Under the pieces are notes generated by a model, which saw only the letters and a list, made by a program, of their open reading frames with translations, ran no database searches and was not told where the DNA came from. Shown here in pieces: positions 17,761-26,582 of a stretch of DNA of 64,000 nt; the stretch's first letter is position 1, and each line of letters opens with the position of its first letter. The position numbers and the translations under genes are program-made. Source of the stretch: Lentzea atacamensis (GTDB taxonomy: Bacteria > Actinomycetota > Actinomycetes > Mycobacteriales > Pseudonocardiaceae); contig NZ_QLTT01000001.1 in NCBI RefSeq assembly GCF_003269295.1, forward strand, positions 391,635 to 455,634, in the 5' to 3' direction.

Positions 17761-18729
17761 CTATCGGGGTGCCGCGATCGCGGCGAGGTCGGTGCCGGGA
17801 AGAACGGTGAGGCCGCGCATGCCGTAGAAGACGCGTCCGGTGGCGGGAGCCAGAACCTCGTGTTCGCGGCCGTCGGCCGGGTCGACGACGCGTCCGATGA
17901 CCTGACCCTCGGTCACGTCCGTGCCCGGCACGAACTCCGGGTACCACAGGCCGATGGCCTCGGAGGCCAGGAAGGCGGCCCAGACCCATTCGGTGACCGG
18001 ACGCGATTCGACGTCGTCGCCGTTGAGGAAGTCGATGACCCTCAGCAGCGCGGCGACGACGCGTTCGGCCGCCTGCGGATCACGTTCACCGAGCTGGCCG
18101 GTCTCCACGAGGATGGCGGGGATGCCGAGCCTGGCCGCCGCGGCGTGGCTGTTCCCGCCGTCGGGGTTCAGGCCGAGGATGACGTCCTCGTGGCCGACGA
18201 CGGAGGCCATGGTGGCGGTCTTCGCGTCGAGCTCCTGGTCGCCGGTGAGGCGGTAGCCGACGAAGTTGCGCAGGAACTCGTCGATGCGGCCGGCGTGCAG
18301 GTCGACGAACGCGTCGGCGCCCTCGATGATGTTCTCGAAGAGCCACGCCGCCAGCCGCTCGGTCGGGCTGCCCTCGGGATCGCCGGGGAAGACGCGGTTG
18401 ATGTTGATCCCGTCGAGCGGGGACGTGCCGAGCCGTCCGTTGTAGACGGCGGGAGGGTTGGCGACGAGGCAGAGCAGCACCTGCCCGCGCACCTGCTCCG
18501 GGTCGAGGCGACCAGCGAGCCGGTGGAGCGCGTCGATGCCGGTGAACTCACCGCCGTGCACGCCGGCGGTGATCACCACGCGCGGGCCCGGCCTGCTGCC
18601 GTTGATCAGGGCCACGGGGACGTCCGTGGTGAGCGTGCCCAGCTCGGCGCGCACGCTGCCGCGCACCTTGGTCCCCGGCCCGGCGCTCAGCGCGCCGACG
18701 GTGAGGGTGGTAGCGGTGTCGCTGGTCAT
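17761..18729 (-). CDS. Succinylglutamate desuccinylase/aspartoacylase-family Zn deacylase, copy 2
   Basis: 322 aa. Zinc motif AGVHGGEFTG (HxxE) and second histidine AFVDLHAGR. NINRVFPGDPEGSPTERLA parallels copy 1 at 11384-12337, but overall identity looks low, so the two probably separated long ago and act on different acyl compounds. The C-terminal domain contains VLAPATGRVFYGM, a beta-barrel found in this family. It lies between the oxidase gene (7-base gap) and the binding-protein gene (43-base gap) in the same operon. The start ATG 18729 has GGAGG twelve bases upstream. Confidence 0.82.
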   Translation of the reverse strand: MTSDTATTLTVGALSAGPGTKVRGSVRAELGTLTTDVPVALINGSRPGPRVVITAGVHGGEFTGIDALHRLAGRLDPEQVRGQVLLCLVANPPAVYNGRLGTSPLDGININRVFPGDPEGSPTERLAAWLFENIIEGADAFVDLHAGRIDEFLRNFVGYRLTGDQELDAKTATMASVVGHEDVILGLNPDGGNSHAAAARLGIPAILVETGQLGERDPQAAERVVAALLRVIDFLNGDDVESRPVTEWVWAAFLASEAIGLWYPEFVPGTDVTEGQVIGRVVDPADGREHEVLAPATGRVFYGMRGLTVLPGTDLAAIAAPR

Positions 18730-18736
18730 GGCTGCG

Positions 18737-19870
18737 TCACGCCTCCGTGCGGTTCGTGGTCGAGATGAAGTCGATGGGCTGGGCCGACGTGCCGTCGAGG
18801 GCGAGGTCCGCGGCGATGTCGCCCATGGCGGGCGAGAGCTTGAAGCCGTGTCCGGAGAAACCGGCGAGCAGCACGACGTTCTCGTTGCCGGGCAACGGGC
18901 CCACCAGAGGGCGGCTGCTCTCGGTGTAGCCCTCCATGAACACGGACAGCCGGACGGGGTTCGGGTGCAGATCGGGCAGGTACCGGCCGATCAGCTCGTG
19001 GAAGATGTCCAGTTCGGACGGTTGCACCGTCCTGTCGAGACGGTTCGGGTCGTCCACCAGCCGGTGCAGGGTCCTGGACAGGCCGAGCTTGACCGAGACG
19101 CCGTCGGGCGACGGCAGGCCGTAGCAGTGGGTCGGCGCGGTGCGGATGAACGCCGGGCGCTCGTCCCCGAACCACGCGCCGGTGGTGGGCACGTACCAGG
19201 CGCTGACCAGCCGGCGGATCTCCACCTCCCAGGGCAGGTCGGGCAGCAGGTCGTTGACCCACGGGCCGACCGTGACCACGACGGCGTCGAAGTGCTCGCT
19301 GCCCTCGTCGGTGCGGACCGTCACGCCGCCGCCCGTCTTGGTGATCTCGCGGACCGGCGTGTACCGGTGGATCCGGGCACCCAGCTCCTCCGCGCGGCGT
19401 GCGGCGCTCTGGACGGTCAGCTCCGGCCGGATGAAGCCCGCGTGCCGGTCGAGCACCGCCGCGTCGCCGTCCTCGATCCGGTACTGCGGAAAGCGCCGCG
19501 CGAGCAGGTCCGCGTCGAGAACCTCGTGGTCGAGGCCGTGCTCGGCGATGGACTGCAGGACGGTGGCCATCTGCTGGTGCGAGGTCGGCCCCATGAGCAG
19601 GCAGCCGGTCAGGCGGCGCAGCTCTCGCCCGGTCTCCCGCTGGAGCTCGCCCCACAGCGCGTCGGCGTGCTTGAGCAGCGGGACGTAGCGGGAGTCCTCG
19701 AAGTGGGCGCTGCGGAAGATCCGCGTCTCGCCACCGGCGGCACTGCGGTCGTGGCCGGGGGCGAACCGGTCGTACCCGACGACCTCGGCCCCGCGGGCCG
19801 CGAGGCGCCAGGCGACCTGACTGCCCATCGTTCCGACGCCGACGACGGCGACACGCTTGCTGGCAGGCAC
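18737..19870 (-). CDS. Monomeric sarcosine/N-methyl amino acid oxidase-like FAD enzyme
   Basis: 377 aa from GTG 19870, chosen for AAGGAA eight bases upstream and because the FAD motif VAVVGVGTMGSQVAWRLAAR then starts at the N-terminus as in MSOX/MTOX. GGETRIFRSAHFED and the C-terminal LAGFSGHGFKLSPAMGD fit the family, which oxidises N-methyl or cyclic secondary amino acids to the imine and H2O2. The covalent-flavin cysteine of MSOX (GGCGLKLG) appears as DGVSVKLG here, so FAD is probably held non-covalently. This is the first gene of the long operon, directly after the IclR-type operators. Confidence 0.83.
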   Translation of the reverse strand: MPASKRVAVVGVGTMGSQVAWRLAARGAEVVGYDRFAPGHDRSAAGGETRIFRSAHFEDSRYVPLLKHADALWGELQRETGRELRRLTGCLLMGPTSHQQMATVLQSIAEHGLDHEVLDADLLARRFPQYRIEDGDAAVLDRHAGFIRPELTVQSAARRAEELGARIHRYTPVREITKTGGGVTVRTDEGSEHFDAVVVTVGPWVNDLLPDLPWEVEIRRLVSAWYVPTTGAWFGDERPAFIRTAPTHCYGLPSPDGVSVKLGLSRTLHRLVDDPNRLDRTVQPSELDIFHELIGRYLPDLHPNPVRLSVFMEGYTESSRPLVGPLPGNENVVLLAGFSGHGFKLSPAMGDIAADLALDGTSAQPIDFISTTNRTEA

Positions 19871-19938
19871 TTGGACTTCCTTTCGGCTCACCGGACGGTG
19901 AAGCTGACGTGTCCGAGGGGTGATGTTCCACTGAGCTG

Positions 19939-20005
19939 TGCCACAATGTGGCATGCTGTGCTAGAATCTGGCACGAGAATGACACCCCGTACAAGGCGCG
20001 GTCAA
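19939..20005 (-). promoter_or_regulatory. Promoter of the 13-gene catabolic operon with two IclR-type operators
   Basis: On the minus strand TTGACC (20005-20000), an 18-base spacer and CATTCT (19981-19976) make a plausible -35/-10 pair. Over and just after the expected start lie two 15-bp dyads: TGCTAGAATCTGGCA (19959-19973, one mismatch) and TGCCACAATGTGGCA (19939-19953, perfect). Their centres are 20 bp apart, two helical turns, so a dimer pair could bind on one face. The divergent IclR gene starts at 20049, which makes its product the obvious binder (inference). Confidence 0.7.
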
Positions 20006-20048
20006 GAGGTGTCTCATGGCAGAGCAGAGGATTAACCGGGGGTAACGT

Positions 20049-20801
20049 GTGGAGATGAAAAGCGTGACCAGGTCGCTGCGCATCCTGGAGGCGGTTGCGC
20101 ATCACCAGCCGGTCACGGTGGGAGAACTGACCAAGCTCTTCGGGCTGCCCAAGTCGACTGTTCAGCGCACGCTCGTCACACTGCACGAGGCGGGCTGGTT
20201 GCGCGCGAACCGCAAGGACACGACGCGTTGGGAGATCGGTGCGCGCGTGCTCGCGGTGCGGCCGGCGGCCCTGCAGGGTTCCAGCCTGTTCGCGGCTGCC
20301 CGCGACCCGATGATCCGGTTGCGGGACAAGGTCAACGAGACCATCCACCTGTCTGTACCCGACGCGCTGGACTGCATGGTGGTGGTCGACCGCGTCGACT
20401 CGTCACACGCCGTGCGCACGTTCCACGAGATCGGTGACATCTCTCCGCTGCACGCCACGGCGACAGGGCGGGCAATACTGTCCAACACGGGCAAGTCCGA
20501 TGTGGACGAAGTACTGGCCCGGCGGCTGGAGAGCTACGGCGAGGCCACCATCACCGATCCGGAGCAGCTCAAGGCAGAGCTGGAGCAGGCACGGGCGAAC
20601 GGCTACGCGCTCAACCGCAACCAGTTCCGGCCCGGCGTCTGCGCGATCGCCTCAGCGATCCTGGATGAGGACGGCACCCCGCTGGCGGCGGTGGCGATCT
20701 CCATGCCGGACTCCCGCTTCGAGCCGGACCGGCTGCCAGAGCTGGGCCGGATGGTCGCGGACACCGCCAAGGAGATCTCCAACCGCAGACTGGGTTCCTG
20801 A
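20049..20801 (+). CDS. IclR-family transcriptional regulator
   Basis: 250 aa. The N-terminal winged HTH (KSVTRSLRILEAVAHHQPVT, then LTKLFGLPKSTVQRTLVTLH) and the C-terminal effector domain (HATATGRAILS; YALNRNQFRPGVCAIASAIL) are typical IclR. It is divergent from the amine-catabolic operon and convergent with the semialdehyde dehydrogenase gene. By position it controls the 19870-5479 operon through the two dyads in the 178-bp spacer. GTG 20049 follows GGGGG; ATG 20055 is also possible. The ligand is likely the imported compound or a breakdown product. Confidence 0.92.
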   Translation: MEMKSVTRSLRILEAVAHHQPVTVGELTKLFGLPKSTVQRTLVTLHEAGWLRANRKDTTRWEIGARVLAVRPAALQGSSLFAAARDPMIRLRDKVNETIHLSVPDALDCMVVVDRVDSSHAVRTFHEIGDISPLHATATGRAILSNTGKSDVDEVLARRLESYGEATITDPEQLKAELEQARANGYALNRNQFRPGVCAIASAILDEDGTPLAAVAISMPDSRFEPDRLPELGRMVADTAKEISNRRLGS

Positions 20802-20802
20802 G

Positions 20803-20848
20803 GTCGTGAGTGGTTTCCGTCGCCATGGCAACGGAAACCACTCACGAC
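20803..20848. terminator. Bidirectional terminator hairpin
   Basis: GTCGTGAGTGGTTTCCGT (20803-20820) and its exact complement (20831-20848) form a perfect 18-bp stem with a short loop containing GCCATGGC. It starts two bases after the IclR stop and contains the stop codon (20842-20844) of the convergent dehydrogenase gene, so it can serve both. Confidence 0.85.
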
Positions 20849-22278
20849 ACCGGCACCGCCACGTACTTGTAGTCCAGGAACTCGTCGATGCCCACGCGGC
20901 CGCCCTCGCGGCCCAGCCCGGACTGCTTCACGCCACCGAACGGCGCGGCGGGGTTGGAGACGAGCCCGGTGTTGAGGCCGACCATGCCCGCCTCCAGCCG
21001 TTCGCTCACGCGCAGCGCCCGGTCGAGCGACTCGGTGAAGACGTAGCCGACGAGTCCCCACTCGGTGTCGTTGGCCTGGCGCACGACCTCGTCCTCGTCG
21101 TCGAACGTCAGGATCGCCGCGACCGGGCCGAAGATCTCGGTCCCCATCAGGTCGCTGTCCGGTGACACCCGGCTCAGCACGGTCGGAGGGTAGAAGCTGC
21201 CGGGACCGGTGGGCGTCCTGCCGCCGGCGAGCACGCGCGCGCCGCGCTGGACGGCGTCCTCGACCAGGCGCTCCACCTTGCGGCGTCCGTTCTGGTCGAT
21301 CAACGGACCGACGTCGACTCCGGGTTCGGTACCGGGTCCGACGGTGAGCGCGCTCATGCGGGCGGCAAGCCGCACGGCGAACTCCTCCGCGACGTCGCGG
21401 TGCACGAAGAACCGGTTGGCCGCCGTGCAGGCCTCACCCATGTTGCGCATCTTGGCGACCATCGCGCCGTCGACGGCCTTGTCCAGATCGGCGTCGTCGA
21501 ACACGATGAACGGCGCGTTGCCGCCCAGCTCCATCGACGTGCGCACGACCTGCTCGGCGGACTGCTCCAGCAGGAGCTTGCCGACCTGGGTGGACCCGGT
21601 GAAGGACAGCTTGCGGATGCGGCCGCCGCGCAGCAGCGGCTCGACGACCTCCCCCGGCTTGGACGTCGTGACGACGTTCAGCACGCCGTCTGGCAGCCCT
21701 GCCTCGCGCAGGATCTCCGCCAGCACGAGGCTGGACAACGGCGTCTGCGGCGCGGGCTTGAGCACCATCGTGCAGCCGGCCGCGATCGCCGGGCCGATCT
21801 TGCGGGTGCCCATGGCCAGCGGGAAGTTCCACGGCGTGATCAGCAGGCACGGCCCGACCGGGCGGCGCATCAGCAGCATCCGGTTGCGGCCGTCCGGCAG
21901 GGTGCCGAACCCGCCCTCGATCCGCACGGCCTCCTCGGAGAACCAGCGGAAGAACTCCGCCGCGTACGCGACCTCGCCCCTGGCCTCCGACAGTGGCTTG
22001 CCCATCTCCGTGGTCATCAGCAACGCGAGCTCGTCGGTGCGCGAGACGATGATGTCGTAGGCGCGGCGCAGGATCTCGCTGCGCGCCCTCGGCGCGGTGG
22101 CGGCCCACTCCTCCTGCACGCGCACCGCGGCGTCCACGGCGAGCTGCGCGTCCTTGGCTCCCGCGTCGGCGACGTGGCAGACGACCTCGCCGGTCGCCGG
22201 GTTGTCGACGGGCATCGTGGCGCCGTCCGCGGCGTCCACCCACGTGCCGCCGATGAACAACTGCTTCGGAACTTCCAT
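20842..22278 (-). CDS. gabD: Succinate-semialdehyde dehydrogenase-type NAD(P) aldehyde dehydrogenase
   Basis: 478 aa. Catalytic Cys in NMGEACTAANRFFV, Glu in MELGGNAPFIVFD, FTGSTQVGK cofactor loop and the C-terminal PFGGVKQSGLGREGG match GabD-type enzymes. It should oxidise succinate semialdehyde from GABA to succinate. The ATG shares a base with the upstream stop (TGATG), and GGAGGAG precedes it. It follows a GabT-type aminotransferase gene and a 2-hydroxyacid dehydrogenase gene in one operon. Glutarate semialdehyde is an alternative substrate. Confidence 0.87.
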   Translation of the reverse strand: MEVPKQLFIGGTWVDAADGATMPVDNPATGEVVCHVADAGAKDAQLAVDAAVRVQEEWAATAPRARSEILRRAYDIIVSRTDELALLMTTEMGKPLSEARGEVAYAAEFFRWFSEEAVRIEGGFGTLPDGRNRMLLMRRPVGPCLLITPWNFPLAMGTRKIGPAIAAGCTMVLKPAPQTPLSSLVLAEILREAGLPDGVLNVVTTSKPGEVVEPLLRGGRIRKLSFTGSTQVGKLLLEQSAEQVVRTSMELGGNAPFIVFDDADLDKAVDGAMVAKMRNMGEACTAANRFFVHRDVAEEFAVRLAARMSALTVGPGTEPGVDVGPLIDQNGRRKVERLVEDAVQRGARVLAGGRTPTGPGSFYPPTVLSRVSPDSDLMGTEIFGPVAAILTFDDEDEVVRQANDTEWGLVGYVFTESLDRALRVSERLEAGMVGLNTGLVSNPAAPFGGVKQSGLGREGGRVGIDEFLDYKYVAVPVS

Positions 22279-25115
22279 CACGGGTCTCCTCCTGGGTCGA
22301 GCAGCTCTGCCAGGTGCACGGCGCGCACGCCCCGACCGCCCGCGAGGTGGTCGACCTGGGTGGCGCAGCTGAAGCCGTCCGCCACGACGACGGCATCGGG
22401 GTTTTCTTCCAGTCGCGGCCGCAGGGCGAGGTCCGCCACGGCCATCGAGGTGTCGTAGTGCTCCGCCTCGAAGCCGAAGTTGCCCGCGAGCCCGCAGCAG
22501 CCCTCCGCCTCGGTCACGGTGCGCACGCCGAGCCGGCGCAGCAGGTCGCGCGGGCGCCGGCCGCCGAACGTGGCGTACTCGTGGCAGTGCGTCTGCAGCA
22601 CCACGGAGTCCGGCACGACCGGCTTCCAGTCCGAAGTGGGCAGATCCGTCAACGCGGCCGTGAGCGTGTGGACCCGCGCCGCCACGCGGCGGGCGGCGTC
22701 GGTGTCCAGCAGGTCGGGCACGTCCCGCTTCAGCGCCGCCGCGCAGCTCGGTTCGGCGACGACGATCGGCAGGTCGCGGTGCGGGCCGCGGTCGAGCCGG
22801 GTGACGGTGCGGGCCATCACCCGGCGCGCCACCGACAGCTGACCGGTGCTGACCCACGTGAGGCCGCAGCACAGTCCGCTGCTCGGTGTGCAGGGCACCC
22901 CCGCCGCACCGAGCACACGGGCAGCAGCACCGGCGACCTGGGGACGGAAGGCGCGCGTGAAGCTGTCCACGAACAGCAACGCGGCCGGTCTGTCGACCGC
23001 CGTGCGCAGAACTGAACGCAGCGCACGGCGGGACGCGAAGGAAGGGATGGCCCGGCGGGTGGTGACACCACCGAGCCACGCGGCCACCTTGCCCAGCGGG
23101 CCGCGCAGGACCGCGTTCAGCGGCCGTGCGACGTGGCCGGCGAGCTTGGAGGTCGCGGGCAGCCATCCCAGTGAGTAGTGCGAGCGCGGCCGGATCCGGC
23201 CGCGGTGGTGCTGGTGCAGGAACTCGGCCTTGTAGGTGGCCATGTCCACCCCGGTGGGGCAGTCGCTGGAACAGGCCTTGCACGACAGGCAGAGGTCCAG
23301 CGCGTCCTTGACCTCGGTGGAGCGCCAGCCGTCCCGGACGACGTCGCCGCGCAGCATCTCCTGCAGCATCCGCGCACGGCCGCGGGTGGAGTGGTTCTCC
23401 TCCCCCGTCGCGCGGTAGCTCGGGCACATCACGCCGCCGGAGCTGCCACGACAGCGGCCGACACCGACGCAGCGCCGGACCGCGCCCGCGAAGCCGTCCT
23501 CGTCGTGGGGGAACGTGAAGAGCGTCGTGCGTCCCTGCGGCTGCGGGACGTCCAGCGCGAGATCGGCATCGACCGCCGCAGGTGCCACGATCACGCCGGG
23601 GTTCAGCAGGCCGTCCGGGTCGAACACCCGCTTGAAAGCCTCGAACGCCCCGATGATCGCCGGGCTGTACATGACCTCCAGCAGTTCGCTGCGCGCCCGT
23701 CCGTCACCGTGCTCGCCGGAGAGCGTGCCGCCGTGGCGGACGACGACCTCGGCCGCCTCGTGCAGGAACCGGCGGGTGGCGTCCCTGCCCTCCTCGCTGC
23801 CGAGGCCGAAGTCGATGCGCACGTGCACGCACCCGGCACCGAAGTGTCCGTAGAGGACTCCGGTGAGCCGGTGCGCGGCCAGCAGCGCGCGGAAGTCGCG
23901 CAGGTAGCCCGCCAGGTTCTCGGGCGCGACCGCCGCGTCCTCCCAGCCCGGCCACGACTCGCCGCCGTCGACCAGCCGGGCGGCGAGGCCCGCCCCGTCC
24001 TCGCGCACCCGCCACAGCGAACGCCGCTCCTCGCTGTCGGCCACCCGGCCGTCGACCATGCGGCCGCGGGCCTTCAACGTGTCGAGCAACTCCCCGGCGC
24101 GGACGGCGACATCTGCCTCGTCGTCGCCGTCCAGCTCGACGTACAGCCAGGCGCTCCCGTCCGGCAGGCCGGTGACCGAGCCGGGGCCGCGGCGGGCGCG
24201 CATCGTGGCGACGATCGCCGCGTCCATGCCCTCGACCGCGGTCGGGTTCCAGCGCAGGATCTCCGGCACGTCCTCGGCGGCGTCCACGACGTCGTCGTAG
24301 CCCAGGGCCAGCAACGTCACCACGGGCGACGTCGTCACGAGCCGGACGGTCGCCGCCACGACGACCGCGCACGTGCCCTCGGTGCCGACCAGGGCGCGGG
24401 CCAGGTCGAACCCGTTCTCCGGCAGGAGGTGGTGCAGCTGGTAACCGGAGACCTGGCGCGGGATGCGGCCCAGTTCGGTGCGGATCGGCGCCAGGTGGTC
24501 GCCGATCAACCGCCGCAGTGCCGCCTCCAGCTCGGCGACCGCGCCGTAGTCCGCGGGGTCGGCGGGACGCAGTCCGGTGTGGTCCGCGATCGCGTGCAGA
24601 CCGTCGATGGTGATGATCTCCAGCGCCTCCACGTGACCGCTGGTGCGCCCGTGCCGCACGGACCGGTTGCCGCACGCGTCGTTGCCGATCATGCCGCCGA
24701 TCGTGCAGCGACTGTGTGACGACGGGTCCGGGCCGAACGTGAGGCCGTGCGGTGCGACCGCATCGCACAGGTCGTCCAGCACGACCCCGGCCTCGACCCG
24801 AGCGGTGCGGTTCTCCTGGTCGATGCTGAGGATCCGGTTCATGCCGCGGGAGAAGTCGAGCACGAGGCCCGGCCCGACGGCGTTGCCCGCCATGCTCGTG
24901 CCGCCACCTCGCGCCGTGACCGACACACCGAGCTCCTTGCAGGCCCGCAGCGCCGCGGACACCTCCTCTGGAGAACGGGGGAAGGCCACGGCGCGAGGCG
25001 CCACCCGGTAGTTGGAGGCGTCGTAGGCGTAGGGCGCAGTTCCTCCGGCCTTCGCCTCCACCCGCATTCCGGGGGCGGTCTTGGCGAGCAGTCGCACCAG
25101 CGGGTCGGCTGTCAT
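22278..25115 (-). CDS. Fused FAD/4Fe-4S 2-hydroxyacid dehydrogenase (GlcD-GlcF/YdiJ-like)
   Basis: 945 aa. The N-terminal half is a PCMH-type FAD domain (VTARGGGTSMAGNAVGPGLV; GGMIGNDACGNRS) with the FAD-oxidase C domain (SGEHGDGRARSELLE). The C-terminal half has one iron-sulfur motif CLSCKACSSDCPTGVD, a second cysteine group (CVGVGRCR...MCPSY) and two cysteine-rich CCG-type modules (GLCCGLTW; GCCGLAGNFGFE). This domain order matches E. coli YdiJ, reported as a D-2-hydroxyglutarate dehydrogenase, and D-lactate/glycolate oxidases. Between aminotransferase and GabD-type genes, oxidation of 2-hydroxyglutarate to 2-oxoglutarate, the amino acceptor, is an attractive but unproven role. The start at 25115 overlaps the aminotransferase stop. 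Confidence 0.85.
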   Translation of the reverse strand: MTADPLVRLLAKTAPGMRVEAKAGGTAPYAYDASNYRVAPRAVAFPRSPEEVSAALRACKELGVSVTARGGGTSMAGNAVGPGLVLDFSRGMNRILSIDQENRTARVEAGVVLDDLCDAVAPHGLTFGPDPSSHSRCTIGGMIGNDACGNRSVRHGRTSGHVEALEIITIDGLHAIADHTGLRPADPADYGAVAELEAALRRLIGDHLAPIRTELGRIPRQVSGYQLHHLLPENGFDLARALVGTEGTCAVVVAATVRLVTTSPVVTLLALGYDDVVDAAEDVPEILRWNPTAVEGMDAAIVATMRARRGPGSVTGLPDGSAWLYVELDGDDEADVAVRAGELLDTLKARGRMVDGRVADSEERRSLWRVREDGAGLAARLVDGGESWPGWEDAAVAPENLAGYLRDFRALLAAHRLTGVLYGHFGAGCVHVRIDFGLGSEEGRDATRRFLHEAAEVVVRHGGTLSGEHGDGRARSELLEVMYSPAIIGAFEAFKRVFDPDGLLNPGVIVAPAAVDADLALDVPQPQGRTTLFTFPHDEDGFAGAVRRCVGVGRCRGSSGGVMCPSYRATGEENHSTRGRARMLQEMLRGDVVRDGWRSTEVKDALDLCLSCKACSSDCPTGVDMATYKAEFLHQHHRGRIRPRSHYSLGWLPATSKLAGHVARPLNAVLRGPLGKVAAWLGGVTTRRAIPSFASRRALRSVLRTAVDRPAALLFVDSFTRAFRPQVAGAAARVLGAAGVPCTPSSGLCCGLTWVSTGQLSVARRVMARTVTRLDRGPHRDLPIVVAEPSCAAALKRDVPDLLDTDAARRVAARVHTLTAALTDLPTSDWKPVVPDSVVLQTHCHEYATFGGRRPRDLLRRLGVRTVTEAEGCCGLAGNFGFEAEHYDTSMAVADLALRPRLEENPDAVVVADGFSCATQVDHLAGGRGVRAVHLAELLDPGGDP

Positions 25116-26371
25116 CGAGCCGACACTCCCGCTTCCACGGCGGCGGACCAGGCCCGCAGCCCTTCGTCGACGGCGTACTCGTCGATCACGAGGGCAGGGA
25201 TCATCCGCACGACCTGGTTCCACGCGCCGCACAGCAGCAGGAGCAGGCCCTGGTCCACGGCGGCGCGCTGAACCCGGCCGGCGGTCTCCGGGTCGGGGCT
25301 GCCGTCCTCGTTGACGAACTCGGTCGCGAGCATCAGGCCCGCGCCCCGCACGTCGCCGATCGCCGGTGTCCTGGCGGCGACCGCTTCCAGGCCCGCCCGC
25401 AGCCGCGCGCCCATCAGCTCGGCGTTCTGCACGAGCTTCTCCTCCTCGACGACCTCCAGCGTGGCGACGGCGGCCGCGCACGCCACGGCGTTCGCGCCGT
25501 AGGTGCCGCCCTGCGAGCCCGGCCACGCCTTGCTCATCAGCTCCTCGCCCGCCGCGATGCCGGACAGGGTGAAGCCGCTGGCCAGGCCCTTGGCGGTGAC
25601 GAGGATGTCCGGCGTGACGCCGGAGTGCTCGTGACCCCAGAACCGGCCCGTGCGCCCGACGCCGGTCTGCACCTCGTCGAGGATCAGCAGGAAGCCGTGC
25701 CGGTCGGCGCGCTCACGCAGGCCCTCCAGGAACGCGCGGGGAGCGGGCACGTAGCCGCCCTCGCCCAGCACCGGCTCGACGATGAGCGCCGCGGTGTCGG
25801 CGGGCGAGGAGATCGTCTGCAGCACGTAGTCCAGCTCCTGCAGGGCGAACCGCGTCGCGGTCTCCTCGTCCCAGCCGTAGCGGTAGGCCGTCGGGAACGG
25901 CGTGACCACCACACCGCTCATCAACGGGGAGAAGCCCGAGCGGAACCGCGTGCCGGAGGTCGTCATGGAGGCGGCGGCGACGGTGCGGCCGTGGAAGCCG
26001 CCGTGGCAGACGAGGATGTTCGGCCTGCCGGTGGCCTGCCGCGCGAGCCGCATCGCCGCCTCCACGGCCTCGCTGCCGGAGTTGACGAAGAACAGGCTGT
26101 CGAGGCCCTGCGGCAGCACCTCGCCCAGCTTGTCGACCAGCCGGCGCAGCGGCTGGTGCATGACCGTCGTGTACTGGCCGTGGATCAGCGTCGCGACCTG
26201 CTCCTGGGCCGCGGCCACCACCTTGGGGTGGCAGTGCCCGGTGCTGGTGACGCCGATGCCCGCGGTGAAGTCGAGGTACCGCCGGCCGTCTTCCCCGTAC
26301 AGGTGCACGCCCTCACCGCGGACCGCGACGACGGGGGTGGCTTGGCGCAGGTGCGGTGACAGAGCGGTCAT
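25112..26371 (-). CDS. gabT: Class III aminotransferase, 4-aminobutyrate type
   Basis: 419 aa. SLFFVNSGSEAVEAAMRLAR, ILDEVQTGVGRTG and the PLP lysine in LVTAKGLASGF are those of GABA/ornithine-type class III enzymes. It should transfer the amino group of GABA or a similar omega-amino acid to 2-oxoglutarate. ATG 26371 is six bases after GGGAG and is preferred to ATG 26377, which is too close to it. It is first in the operon, with the dehydrogenases following by overlap. The divergent PucR regulator fits a GABA role, since Corynebacterium GabR is a PucR-type activator of gabTDP. Confidence 0.87.
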   Translation of the reverse strand: MTALSPHLRQATPVVAVRGEGVHLYGEDGRRYLDFTAGIGVTSTGHCHPKVVAAAQEQVATLIHGQYTTVMHQPLRRLVDKLGEVLPQGLDSLFFVNSGSEAVEAAMRLARQATGRPNILVCHGGFHGRTVAAASMTTSGTRFRSGFSPLMSGVVVTPFPTAYRYGWDEETATRFALQELDYVLQTISSPADTAALIVEPVLGEGGYVPAPRAFLEGLRERADRHGFLLILDEVQTGVGRTGRFWGHEHSGVTPDILVTAKGLASGFTLSGIAAGEELMSKAWPGSQGGTYGANAVACAAAVATLEVVEEEKLVQNAELMGARLRAGLEAVAARTPAIGDVRGAGLMLATEFVNEDGSPDPETAGRVQRAAVDQGLLLLLCGAWNQVVRMIPALVIDEYAVDEGLRAWSAAVEAGVSAR

Positions 26372-26582
26372 GGTCATCTCCCGGGCGGAGTGGTCGTGTT
26401 CTTCGTGCGGTCACCTGAGCGTTGCCGCAGCGACGCACGCCGACAACGCGTGTTCTGTCCGGCTGAGGGCCGTTGTTTGGACGTTTTGTCAACCGCGGCC
26501 GACCGGCCTCGCCGTCCGGAGCCCTCCCGAGGCGTCCGGATCCGCGCTTGCGCAGGTGAGGACCGCTTGTCAAAGTGGCGCC
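26372..26582. promoter_or_regulatory. Divergent promoter region between gabT-like and pucR-like genes
   Basis: A 211-bp spacer. TTGTCAA occurs twice (about 26486 and 26567); on the minus strand each reads TTGACA, and the first could be a -35 for the aminotransferase operon. No perfect palindrome stands out. The repeated TTGTCAA and the AT-richer patch TTGTTTGGACGTTTTGTC (about 26473-26490) are the best candidates for regulator binding. Confidence 0.4.

Noticed and set aside
20842..23427. Long fused frame joining the FAD/4Fe-4S gene region to the semialdehyde dehydrogenase
   Set aside because: The upstream part is the wrong frame of the FAD/4Fe-4S gene. ATG 22278 with GGAGGAG gives a dehydrogenase of normal length.
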